Shown: in pieces, positions 6,440 to 13,045 of the stretch | How positions within the stretch are numbered: position 1 is the first letter of the stretch | Layout of the letters: every line of letters starts with the position of its first letter | Origin: Bacillota bacterium | Lineage (GTDB): Bacteria > Bacillota > Desulfitobacteriia > Desulfitobacteriales > Desulfitobacteriaceae | Direction: 5' to 3' | NCBI GenBank assembly: GCA_023390635.1 | Contig: JAEWCM010000012.1 | Span: 1-13,045 of the forward strand | Length of the DNA: 13,045 bases | The notes under the pieces: generated by a model | Told to the model about the DNA's origin: nothing | Database searches by the model: none | What the model saw: the letters and a program-made list of their open reading frames with translations, nothing else | Translations under genes and position numbers: made by a program

Positions 6440-6468
6440 ATTTTAGTATAATTTTCCTTTTTAATCAA
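6440..6468 (-). promoter_or_regulatory. Promoter of the Spo0E-like gene
   Basis: Minus strand TTGATT (6463-6468), 17-bp spacer, TAAAAT (6440-6445). The start point would be about 45 nt before the GTG start. Confidence 0.6.
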
Positions 6469-6544
6469 CAAGAAACTTAAAATTTTTAGCTCTAACACTT
6501 GTCCCTACTCCCGAATAAGCTGATTATGAAGGAGGCAGGTGATA

Positions 6545-6721
6545 ATGCTATTTCGCTGTCCAAACTGCAGCTATCAGGGCAATCCTGTCAAATGGCTGCT
6601 CCGAACCCGCGATGTATTTAAACTGAAAAACCTTTCAGAGGCTGCTAAACACCCTATCTATGTTTGCCCATATTGCGGTACGGAAATGCGGTCTTCCCAA
6701 ATTCATCGCTTAGGGCAATAG
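6545..6721 (+). CDS. Small zinc-ribbon protein, unknown function
   Basis: This 58-aa protein has two CxxC pairs (C5-PN-C8 and C41-PY-C44) separated by 32 residues, the layout of a zinc ribbon. The stretch between them is basic (WLLRTRDVFKLKNLSEAAKH). It has no signal peptide or membrane segment. The start is ATG at 6545, with GGAGG nine bases upstream; a GTG two codons earlier is only three bases from the same site and less likely. It is divergent from the Spo0E-like gene and convergent with nadE. Such proteins may bind nucleic acid or act as metal-bound adaptors, but no family was recognised with certainty. Confidence 0.7.
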   Translation: MLFRCPNCSYQGNPVKWLLRTRDVFKLKNLSEAAKHPIYVCPYCGTEMRSSQIHRLGQ

Positions 6722-6749
6722 TTAAAGCCCCTTCCCCACACTGAAAGCG

Positions 6750-6792
6750 AAAACAGGGTTGTAAAAACTTAAATACAGTTCTTACAACCCTG
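6750..6792 (-). terminator. Intrinsic terminator of nadE (possibly bidirectional)
   Basis: An 11-bp perfect stem (CAGGGTTGTAA/TTACAACCCTG) continues after one mismatch with four more pairs and a seven-base loop. On the minus strand it is followed by TTTTCGCTTT. It begins 12 bp after the nadE stop. On the plus strand the tract after it is CT-rich, so it may also weakly end the zinc-ribbon transcript. Confidence 0.75.
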
Positions 6793-6804
6793 CTCACTCT
6801 CTCC

Positions 6805-8748
6805 TTATAGCTCCCGTTCCAATTTCTCGATTTCCTTCAACCACATCCGCCCATCACCATCACTGGGCATCCGCCAGTCTCCACGCGGGGATAAGCAGAT
6901 CGACCCAACCTTAGGACCATCCGGTAAACAAGAGCGCTTGAATTGTTGAGTAAAAAATCTGCGATAGAACTCTTTCATCCAGCGCAAAATCTCCTGATCA
7001 TTGAAACGATCAGAGAAAGCTTGCCTGGCCAAAACAAAAATCTTCTCCGGAGTATAGCCCCAACGCATCATGTAATATAGAAAGAAATCATGCAGATCGT
7101 AAGAACCTACTACAGTCTCCGTCATCTGCGTAATCGTTCCTGCTGCACTGGGAGGAAGAAGTTCTGGGCTGATGGGAGTATCTAAAATATCCTTGAGAAT
7201 TTGAGCCACCTTGGCATTTTCCGTTGTATCCGCATACCAACCCACCAAATATTTGACCAGTGTCTTGGGAACCCCCACATTAACGGCATAATGACTCATA
7301 TGATCACCATTATAGGTGCACCACCCTAATGCCAATTCCGACAGGTCCCCGGTCCCAATCACCAGTCCCCCTTCCTGATTGGCAAGATCCATGAGAATCT
7401 GCGTCCTCTCTCTGGCCTGTACATTCTCGTAGGTAATGTCACGAACCTGAGCATCATGCCCTATATCCTTGAAATGCTGCAAACAGGCCTCCCTGATGGA
7501 AACCTCTCTAGTCCGGATTCCCATTTCCTGCATTAATGCCTGAGCATTGCCATAAGTACGGTCTGTCGTCCCAAAACCCGGCATGGTCACTCCTAATATG
7601 TCTGTAAGTGGATATTCCAGGGCAGCAAAAGCCTCCCGGCACACCAATAAGGCCAAAGTGGAGTCCAACCCTCCTGAGATGCCAATAACCCCTGTATGAA
7701 TGCTTGTCTTAGACAAGCGCTGAGCCAACCCTGTCTTCTGAATTGTGAAAATCTCCCGGCAACGCATATCCCGATCTGCCTTTTTTCCTGGTACAAAAGG
7801 ATAGGGGTCTACCCGTCTTTTCAAGCCCCTCCCGCTATCCTGGATCAGTTCAAAAGTAACAACTTGATAATCCAGCCGTTCTACCTGACCCATGAAACTA
7901 TTTGATTTTTTTCGTTCATTCATTAATCTTTCGATATCCACATCAGCATAAGCGACCATATCTTGGCAAAATCTAGTCTCTTCGAGCAAAGTTCCGTTTT
8001 CCATAATCATCGTATGTCCGCCAAACACCACATCGGTGGTAGATTCACTTTGCCCCGCCGAAACATAGGCATATGCAGTCAGGCCTCGGGCAGACTGCTG
8101 ACGTACGAGTTCTTCCCTGTATTCTCGTTTGCCTACCAGTTCATTGCTGGCTGACAGATTGACAATCAGATTAGCCCCATGCAGCACATGATAGGAGCTG
8201 GGGGGAATGGGCATCCAAAGGTCCTCACATACCTCGATTCCCATGCAAAGAAGAGACGCCTTATCTTTAAACACTAACTTTTCGCTGAAGGGCGCCGCCT
8301 GCCCGCAAAGGGTCACTTCAGAGCTTAGTCTTTGGGAAGCCGGACTGAACCACCTTTTCTCATAAAACTCATTGTAGTTGGGAATAAAGGTCTTAGGCAC
8401 TACACCTAAAATTCGTCCCCGATGTAAGATTATTCCGCAGTTAAATAACTGATTGTCCGCTTCTACGGGCATGCCGACAACGATTAGCATATCGAGCAAG
8501 GCCGTTTCCAGCAAAAGCCTCTTCAAGGCTGCTTCCCCCTGCTCCAAGAGCAGGCGTTGATGAAAAAGATCTGCACAAGTATAACCGGTAATACACAGTT
8601 CAGGGAAGACCAGCACCTTGAGATGATCCTCTGCTGCCAAACTTGACAGATGGATGATTTCTTCGATATTGGCCTGAGGATTGGCTATGCTTACTTCCGG
8701 AACGGCTGTTCCCACTCTAACATATCCCAGTTTCTTCATATCAACCAT
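6805..8748 (-). CDS. nadE: Glutamine-dependent NAD+ synthetase
   Basis: This 647-aa two-domain cytoplasmic enzyme makes NAD+ from deamido-NAD+, ATP and glutamine, the last step of NAD synthesis. The N-terminal nitrilase-fold glutaminase domain (about 1-290) shows the catalytic triad Glu50 (VFPELCITGY), Lys119 (VVPKTFIPNY) and Cys174 (GIEVCEDLW). The C-terminal synthetase domain has the ATP pyrophosphatase loop SGGLDST (358-364), and further on the GTGDLSELALGWCTYNGDH segment typical of NAD synthases. Length fits the long glutamine-dependent class. The start is ATG at 8748 with GGGAAG seven bases upstream; 20 more codons are open but carry the promoter rather than a ribosome site. The gene has its own promoter overlapping the end of the lipoprotein gene and its own terminator. 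Confidence 0.96.
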   Translation of the reverse strand: MVDMKKLGYVRVGTAVPEVSIANPQANIEEIIHLSSLAAEDHLKVLVFPELCITGYTCADLFHQRLLLEQGEAALKRLLLETALLDMLIVVGMPVEADNQLFNCGIILHRGRILGVVPKTFIPNYNEFYEKRWFSPASQRLSSEVTLCGQAAPFSEKLVFKDKASLLCMGIEVCEDLWMPIPPSSYHVLHGANLIVNLSASNELVGKREYREELVRQQSARGLTAYAYVSAGQSESTTDVVFGGHTMIMENGTLLEETRFCQDMVAYADVDIERLMNERKKSNSFMGQVERLDYQVVTFELIQDSGRGLKRRVDPYPFVPGKKADRDMRCREIFTIQKTGLAQRLSKTSIHTGVIGISGGLDSTLALLVCREAFAALEYPLTDILGVTMPGFGTTDRTYGNAQALMQEMGIRTREVSIREACLQHFKDIGHDAQVRDITYENVQARERTQILMDLANQEGGLVIGTGDLSELALGWCTYNGDHMSHYAVNVGVPKTLVKYLVGWYADTTENAKVAQILKDILDTPISPELLPPSAAGTITQMTETVVGSYDLHDFFLYYMMRWGYTPEKIFVLARQAFSDRFNDQEILRWMKEFYRRFFTQQFKRSCLPDGPKVGSICLSPRGDWRMPSDGDGRMWLKEIEKLEREL

Positions 8749-8791
8749 TAGTGCACTTCCCTTCCTCGAGCCTCTCCGACTTTTTATGAAT

Positions 8792-8800
8792 ATTATAGCA
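8792..8800 (-). promoter_or_regulatory. Extended -10 promoter of nadE
   Basis: Minus strand TGCTATAAT, a perfect -10 with TGn extension, 44 bp before the nadE start and directly after the stop of the upstream lipoprotein gene. No good -35 is visible. Confidence 0.55.
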
Positions 8801-8804
8801 TAGA

Positions 8805-9920
8805 TCAAAACGAATCATCCATCAGCTCAGGATAGGTGAGTACCATACTCTCTACTTTTGATTCAGATTGAATGTCTTGCCGGGACTGTCCTTCCTGCAA
8901 GTCAAAGTTAAAGAACAGAGCAGCTGTCCCTTCCACCTTAAAGACACCAGACAGCTTTCCACCATGCATGCTTTCCGGTTCAATATAATCAGGCCTGTAT
9001 ACGGCAAACACCTGATCAGCTCTATCTCCGACTTTAACACCAAGGTTAGTCTCCGCCTGAGGTGCAGTAGCTCTGATCTCTAAAACCTTACCAGAAGTCT
9101 TGCCGATCAAAACAGTATAGCCTGTACTGTAATCCCACCGATAAACTGATTCAGAGAAATTCAACAGTTCCTCACCGGAGATTGTCTCGATGTAGCCTCT
9201 CCCCAGAGCCTTGATAACCTGTTCCTTAATGTCCCCCAGATGAACTCCGGCTATACCGGGTTTAATATTTTGTGCTTTCTTCTGCTTTACCGTGCCTTGT
9301 TTGTCTACCTCGGTATAGTTGATATATCCATCTTTGTCCCATCCTGATACTTCGTATTGATAGCCGATTGTCTTCCAGAGGTAATTGCTGTTCTTATCAC
9401 CCAATGTATAAATCTCCAGAGTACCCCATGTGACATCTATAGGTCTTTCCTCATAGGCATAAGCTAGAGCTGTACTGTCCGGGCTCCAGGACGGCACTTC
9501 AAAACTCTTGATCCTAACTGGTTCTTCTATTCTGTTGTCAGCTTTAATGATCTTGGTAAGACACCCATTTTCTTCCTGCCCGCTCATCAAAAAGTACTTA
9601 CTGTCAGGCGACCACTTGAAATCGATCACAGCGGAAGATAACTCTCCTACCATTAGCCCGGATTTTTCTCCTGACGTCCATAAATAGGCTGTTCCTTTTT
9701 CCTGACCGTTAACCTTTTCTTTTTTGAGGTAAACCACTTTCTTAGCGTCAGGAGACCATTTAGCCTGGGTTACGTCCTGCTGGGAATCTAAAAAAGCTGA
9801 AATATCTTCCTTAGTATAAGTTCCCTCTCCCTTTCCATTACTTCCACAACCGCTCAACCCCATAAGAAATCCTAAAACCAAAATGGCGGTAAAAACTTTG
9901 GTTACGTATGCTCTGCTCAT
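8805..9920 (-). CDS. Lipoprotein with beta-propeller (PD40/TolB-like) repeats
   Basis: This 371-aa exported lipoprotein has a signal peptide over residues 1-24 and a lipobox LSGC with Cys25 as the lipid-modified residue, so it should be anchored outside the cytoplasmic membrane. Three WSPD-type blade motifs (AKWSPDAKKVVYL near 54, FKWSPDSKYFLM near 101, PSWSPDSTALAYAY near 143) resemble the PD40/TolB propeller family; three blades are too few for a closed propeller unless further degenerate blades exist. The C-terminal third carries a duplicated GVxxGDxxxQV motif (about 225 and 294). The start is ATG at 9920 with AAGGGGG seven bases upstream. It lies upstream of nadE on the same strand, but nadE has its own promoter. 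Binding partner unknown. Confidence 0.75.
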   Translation of the reverse strand: MSRAYVTKVFTAILVLGFLMGLSGCGSNGKGEGTYTKEDISAFLDSQQDVTQAKWSPDAKKVVYLKKEKVNGQEKGTAYLWTSGEKSGLMVGELSSAVIDFKWSPDSKYFLMSGQEENGCLTKIIKADNRIEEPVRIKSFEVPSWSPDSTALAYAYEERPIDVTWGTLEIYTLGDKNSNYLWKTIGYQYEVSGWDKDGYINYTEVDKQGTVKQKKAQNIKPGIAGVHLGDIKEQVIKALGRGYIETISGEELLNFSESVYRWDYSTGYTVLIGKTSGKVLEIRATAPQAETNLGVKVGDRADQVFAVYRPDYIEPESMHGGKLSGVFKVEGTAALFFNFDLQEGQSRQDIQSESKVESMVLTYPELMDDSF

Positions 9921-10045
9921 TGCATTTCCCCCTTCTGATCCGCTCGCACGTTATCTTTTCAAAACTTATCACATTAATATCGACGCCGGCTGGCCTGTCT
10001 ATCTGACGTCCGTAAACGAAGAAAAAATCTACTGCCAAAAGGATA

Positions 10046-10074
10046 TTGCTGGGTGTATTTTTATGATTTAAAAT
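10046..10074 (+). promoter_or_regulatory. Promoter of the XRE-domain gene
   Basis: TTGCTG (10046-10051), 17-bp spacer, TAAAAT (10069-10074). The -35 matches in only three positions, the -10 in five. Confidence 0.45.
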
Positions 10075-10086
10075 AATCTTAAGATT
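10075..10086. promoter_or_regulatory. 12-bp palindrome at the XRE-gene transcription start (possible operator)
   Basis: AATCTTAAGATT is a perfect palindrome starting right after the -10 box, where a bound repressor would block initiation. Because the gene downstream encodes an XRE-type DNA-binding domain, autoregulation is a natural inference. Confidence 0.35.
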
Positions 10087-10108
10087 TCTTGAATTAGGGG
10101 TGTTTGCA

Positions 10109-12166
10109 TTGAGGAAAATGGAACGTACCTCCCTTATCAATTTGATTCATAGCTCGTTAGACAATCCCTCCGGCGAAGTCTGCCCAAAATTAATCACTTC
10201 CTCACCGTTCATATCCTCCTCATGCATATTATCAGAGCACCCGTCACCCTCTTCCATCAATTATCACAGTGACTGGACTGGGATGAATGATGTGAAATTT
10301 TATCGTGCACGTCAGGCCTTATCTCCGGAGATTTTGGATAAATGGCTATTGTCCTTTCATAACGATACAGAATTATTCCACTCAATTGTTTCTACAGTAA
10401 CAGAAAGCATCATCACTATCTATAAATCATCGCTGGCTAAAGAGGTGCAAAATAACACCAATATCCTGAAACGCAAACTCTATCTCGATATTAACTATGA
10501 TTCTGTGGGACAAAATCCTGTTCCTGTTATCAGTCCCAATGTGATTCAATATATCTCACAAATGACGGAAACCTTTGTTACGATGAAAATGACTCAGGAA
10601 AATATTTGGGAAGATTATGTCCGTTGGCATTGGAACATCTCGGCCTTCTGGGCCATACGAATTATGGAAGAGCGTTATGGTTACAATCACATGCTGATGG
10701 AAAGTAAGTCATGGGACAAGGCTCTGGATCAAATAATATGCCGCGCAGACGCTAACCGTGCCCTGCCCCAATTGGAAGCTTACCGTCAAAAGATCATTGA
10801 GGCCTTTCTCACCATGATTAATCTTTCGGGCAAATCTCTGACCGAGATGGAATTCCTAATGGGATTAGATCGGATAGACTCGTATTTTAATAAAAGAGGC
10901 GGCAAGCTCATCCCTGAACGTTCCGGTTTCCTTACCACATTTAGTGGAGTACTTTACCAACAGATTAGAACGGTGATCGGAGGAAACCAATTTTTTCTTT
11001 CTTTCGACCAGGAATGGCCGACAGCTAAACTTGATACAGCCAAAGGTACCCTTAAAGGAATTGCTCAGGTTTATCCCAACTTTAAGAACAAGCTTGATTA
11101 TATTTCCGAGCAAGAAATGGAAAGCTACAAAATGGAAATGCGGCAAATGGCCAGAGAGATGGATGACGAGACCGTGGATGTCCTGGATTTTATTTCCCAT
11201 ACATGGTTGAAAACTGCTCATCATCCTGAAGAAATGATTACGATCACAGCCGACGACATTCTCCGTTTTCGCGGGCTCCAGGAACAAAAAAGTGGAACAG
11301 GTCGACGCGGCGGATACAAAGACAGTTGGCGCCGCCGCATTGCCAAACATTTATCTATTTTGGAAAACATTCGTATTAAGGCCGAGTATCCTGCAATCAA
11401 AGAAATCATTTCGGGTCACAGGCTTCTTCGCCGCCAATTTATACCGGAAACGGTTGCAGGAGGTCTTCTTGTCATTTCCACTATGCATAGTGAAAAATCT
11501 CACGATAGGAATTTAAATCCTTATATCTGGCGCGTCCGGCCTGGTGATTACTTGGCCAATGGTTTGCTGGGTCCCGGACGGCAAACTGCCCTGTTGTCTC
11601 AAAATGCTCTCCATTTTGATCCTTACCGGCAAAATTTAGAAAAAAGAGCAACCCGTTATTTTTCCTGGCAATGGCGAAACCGTCAAAACCGGGAACTCTA
11701 TTTGGAACCGATTCGCATAAGAACTGTTATAGAGGGTATTAAAATGCCTTTCAATTACGTGCGGCCATCCAAGACCATTGAGCGCTTTGAAAAAATGATG
11801 GACACTCTTTACGATCACAAGGTTATTAATGCCTGGCAATATTCGGATACCTTTGAGTGCTGGCAGGAATGGCTGGAATTAAAAGTGATTGTTGAACCAC
11901 CTCAGCCCATCATTGATCATTATTTGCGCATTAAAACCCCCAATAAAAATTCTATGCCTTCAGATCGGCATAAGACCGTCCCCTTAACAAAAGGCTTTAA
12001 CTCTCTAACACTTAGACAGGAACGCCTGAGACGTGGACTTTCTCAAATGCAAACCGCTGAGCAATTGGGGATTAATCAAACCACTCTTTCCCGAATTGAA
12101 TGTGGGAAAGTTCAGCCCCAGCCTCAAACTATTTCCCGAATCAAAAAATGGCTTGAATATAAATAA
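10109..12166 (+). CDS. Large protein of unknown family with C-terminal XRE helix-turn-helix
   Basis: This is a 685-aa soluble-looking protein without signal peptide or membrane segments. Only the last 53 residues are recognisable: an XRE/Cro-type helix-turn-helix (LRQERLRRGLSQMQTAEQLG, then INQTTLSRIECGKVQP). The preceding 630 residues match no family I know. They include a basic stretch at about 375-430 (ITADDILRFRG, then RRGGYKDSWRRRIAKHLSIL) that looks like a winged-helix-type DNA-binding segment, and a Trp/Arg-rich part near 510-530. The architecture recalls plasmid or mobile-element initiators and regulators, but no replication or recombination motif is visible. The start is TTG at 10109 with AGGGG eight bases upstream; a GTG at 10100 overlaps that site. 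The gene stands alone, divergent from the lipoprotein gene and followed by a strong terminator. Confidence 0.75.
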   Translation: MRKMERTSLINLIHSSLDNPSGEVCPKLITSSPFISSSCILSEHPSPSSINYHSDWTGMNDVKFYRARQALSPEILDKWLLSFHNDTELFHSIVSTVTESIITIYKSSLAKEVQNNTNILKRKLYLDINYDSVGQNPVPVISPNVIQYISQMTETFVTMKMTQENIWEDYVRWHWNISAFWAIRIMEERYGYNHMLMESKSWDKALDQIICRADANRALPQLEAYRQKIIEAFLTMINLSGKSLTEMEFLMGLDRIDSYFNKRGGKLIPERSGFLTTFSGVLYQQIRTVIGGNQFFLSFDQEWPTAKLDTAKGTLKGIAQVYPNFKNKLDYISEQEMESYKMEMRQMAREMDDETVDVLDFISHTWLKTAHHPEEMITITADDILRFRGLQEQKSGTGRRGGYKDSWRRRIAKHLSILENIRIKAEYPAIKEIISGHRLLRRQFIPETVAGGLLVISTMHSEKSHDRNLNPYIWRVRPGDYLANGLLGPGRQTALLSQNALHFDPYRQNLEKRATRYFSWQWRNRQNRELYLEPIRIRTVIEGIKMPFNYVRPSKTIERFEKMMDTLYDHKVINAWQYSDTFECWQEWLELKVIVEPPQPIIDHYLRIKTPNKNSMPSDRHKTVPLTKGFNSLTLRQERLRRGLSQMQTAEQLGINQTTLSRIECGKVQPQPQTISRIKKWLEYK

Positions 12167-12188
12167 GAACTCCTAATTCTAAATTCAC

Positions 12189-12250
12189 AACAACCCACCA
12201 AAAATCCCGGTGCCTTTCTTCATACCGGAATTTTTGGTGGGTTGTTTAAT
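12189..12250 (+). terminator. Strong intrinsic terminator of the XRE-domain gene
   Basis: A 17-bp perfect stem (AACAACCCACCAAAAAT with its complement) continues after one mismatch with five more pairs (CCGGT/ACCGG) around a 12-base loop, and is followed by TTTAAT. It begins 22 bp after the stop codon. Confidence 0.85.
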
Positions 12251-12463
12251 CTACCTTATGAGAACCAAAGTCTACCTCATCTTTGCATAAGATCTACCCT
12301 ATCTGAGACAAAAATGTTACTGTATCCCGGCTATTTCAAGTAATATGCATGCTTAATTATATTAATTATCTATAACTACTAGGCACCTCGTTTTCAGCAG
12401 GAAAGCCTTTGATAAAATTTATCAAGATCTTTATGGAAGATCACAAAAAAGGAGGTGAAAAAA
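12250..12463 (+). promoter_or_regulatory. Regulatory region upstream of the cytochrome gene
   Basis: This AT-rich stretch of about 210 bp holds no gene. It contains three direct repeats beginning TCTACC at 12250, 12271 and 12293 (21-22 bp apart), candidate -10 hexamers TATATT (12358) and TATAAC (12371) without convincing -35 boxes, a 17-bp palindrome (12409-12425) and a small GATCTT/AAGATC hairpin (12426-12442) just before the GGAGG ribosome site. I could not fix the transcription start. Confidence 0.45.
12409..12425. promoter_or_regulatory. 17-bp perfect palindrome, possible operator
   Basis: The site reads TTGATAAA-A-TTTATCAA, two perfect 8-base arms around one base, about 40 bp before the cytochrome start. 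The outer halves resemble FNR half-sites (TTGAT/ATCAA), but the gap is 7 bp rather than 4, so the cognate regulator is unknown. Confidence 0.5.
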
Positions 12464-12844
12464 TTGTCTAAAAGAACCTCTTCTTTTTTAAAAGGATTTC
12501 TATTGAGCCTATTGGCGGCAGGCTTTATTGTCGGTTCTACCCTTCAGGTCTCCGCTCATCCCAGCATGAGCCCTGATCCCAGCAACCCCAAAACCTGCCT
12601 GGTTTGCCATCCTACCGGTGCCCCCGGCGAAGAAACGGGAACACCGACCACCCCTACAACTCCCTCCACTCCAAGTGGGCAGCCGCCGTCTGCACCCCAT
12701 CCTGCTCCCACCTCTTCAGATGTGGTATGGAATTTGTATTTAGCACCTTACACAAGTTGGGACAATGCATGGGACAAGGCAACCAATCTTCAACTATCCA
12801 CCCTTGATGACCTTTGGGAGAAGGCATGGAGCAATTTAAAGTAG
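12464..12844 (+). CDS. Exported monoheme c-type cytochrome-like protein
   Basis: This 126-aa protein has a Sec signal peptide (basic MSKRTSSFLKG, hydrophobic core to about residue 25, probable cleavage after VSA at 31). A single heme c motif CLVCH lies at 45-49. A Pro/Thr/Ser-rich linker (about 58-84) leads to a Trp-rich C-terminus in which W-D/E-x-A-W occurs twice (WDNAW at 99-103 and WEKAW at 118-122). Heme would attach outside the membrane. The start is TTG at 12464 with GGAGG eight bases upstream; the GTG three codons earlier overlaps that site. Only 34 bp separate it from the following twin-arginine gene, so it is probably the electron-transfer partner of that enzyme. It is smaller than ordinary class I cytochromes c (about 20 residues before the linker), so the heme domain is minimal. 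Confidence 0.8.
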   Translation: MSKRTSSFLKGFLLSLLAAGFIVGSTLQVSAHPSMSPDPSNPKTCLVCHPTGAPGEETGTPTTPTTPSTPSGQPPSAPHPAPTSSDVVWNLYLAPYTSWDNAWDKATNLQLSTLDDLWEKAWSNLK

Positions 12845-12878
12845 TCCCGGCAGAGAAAAATGTACAGGAGGAAAATAC

Positions 12879-13045
12879 ATGTCAGATAACAATGAGAAAA
12901 AGAACATCTTAAATAAAGAAGTGGACCGCCGCAGCTTTGTGGTTGGCGGCTTAGCTACAGCTCTGGCCGGAATCGTTACCGGAGGCACTCTTCTTTCCGA
13001 TAGTAAAGTGGCTAACGCTGCCACTCAGCCTACCTGGGACGGAGA
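12879..13045 (+). CDS. Twin-arginine-exported protein, N-terminus only (probable oxidoreductase)
   Basis: The first 55 residues are present and the gene runs off the window. The ATG at 12879 follows AGGAGG by seven bases. The peptide has a Tat signal: DRRSFVVGG with Arg17-Arg18, a mildly hydrophobic stretch (about 21-39), and a probable cleavage site after VANA (47). Tat signals of this type are carried by cofactor-loaded enzymes exported folded. In this kind of organism the common cases are flavocytochrome-type fumarate-reductase homologues, molybdopterin oxidoreductases and reductive dehalogenases. The visible part cannot tell these apart, though pairing with a small CxxCH protein favours an electron-accepting reductase. 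Confidence 0.75.
   Translation, partial: MSDNNEKKNILNKEVDRRSFVVGGLATALAGIVTGGTLLSDSKVANAATQPTWDG

Noticed and set aside
6499..6527. TTGTCC-17-GATTAT as a promoter for the zinc-ribbon gene
   Set aside because: Its start point would fall in the ribosome binding site, leaving no room for a normal leader.
10865..11350. 161-codon minus-strand open frame inside the XRE-domain gene
   Set aside because: It is a shadow of the plus-strand coding frame, without a ribosome site or recognisable protein features.
12353..12365. TTAAT-TAT-ATTAA resembling the CprK dehalobox of Desulfitobacterium
   Set aside because: The dehalobox as known has a 4-bp gap (TTAAT-N4-ATTAA). Here the gap is 3 bp and the surrounding DNA is very AT-rich, so the match is probably chance.
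12381..12408. AGGC...GCCT stem in the cytochrome leader considered as a riboswitch
   Set aside because: Only 4+3 pairs form, and none of the conserved motifs of c-di-GMP, SAM or other common riboswitches are seen.

Overview
The window looks like the chromosome of an anaerobic, endospore-forming Firmicute of the Desulfitobacterium/Peptococcaceae type. The evidence is a SCIFF ranthipeptide with its radical SAM maturase (a hallmark of Clostridia), a Spo0E-like sporulation phosphatase, an M-box Mg2+ riboswitch of low-GC Gram-positive type, strong AGGAGG-like ribosome binding sites, and redox genes (a molybdopterin oxidoreductase, a CxxCH cytochrome and a twin-arginine exported protein). The genus is an inference. 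Half of the genes start with TTG or GTG, as judged from Shine-Dalgarno spacing.

Left part, minus strand (1-5803). The window opens inside a metallo-beta-lactamase-fold hydrolase of the YycJ/WalJ type. Four hexamers at an exact 11-bp period lie upstream of its promoter and resemble a PhoP/PhoB-family box. Next is a membrane-anchored TPR protein. Then comes an apparent three-gene operon, transcribed right to left: SCIFF peptide (46 aa), SCIFF maturase, and a cytoplasmic molybdopterin oxidoreductase. Two RNA hairpins separate the peptide gene from the maturase gene and could set a high peptide:enzyme ratio. Upstream lies a CorA-type Mg2+ transporter. Its roughly 300-nt leader has a full promoter, an M-box aptamer and an intrinsic terminator, the standard arrangement for shutting off Mg2+ uptake when Mg2+ is plentiful.

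Middle (5804-8810). A 55-aa Spo0E-like gene with its own promoter lies between the M-box promoter and a 58-aa zinc-ribbon gene on the plus strand. Glutamine-dependent NAD+ synthetase follows on the minus strand, ending in a good terminator.

Right part (8805-13045). A lipoprotein with beta-propeller-type WSPD repeats and a duplicated C-terminal motif lies upstream of nadE. Divergent from it is a 685-aa protein of unknown family with a C-terminal XRE helix-turn-helix. A 12-bp palindrome at its promoter may be an autoregulatory operator, and a very strong terminator ends the gene. After a roughly 210-bp regulatory region with phased direct repeats and a 17-bp palindrome comes an exported monoheme c-type cytochrome-like protein. 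It is followed by the first 55 residues of a twin-arginine-exported protein, probably the catalytic subunit of an extracytoplasmic oxidoreductase, which runs off the end.

I see no rRNA, tRNA, CRISPR array, insertion sequence or phage gene.
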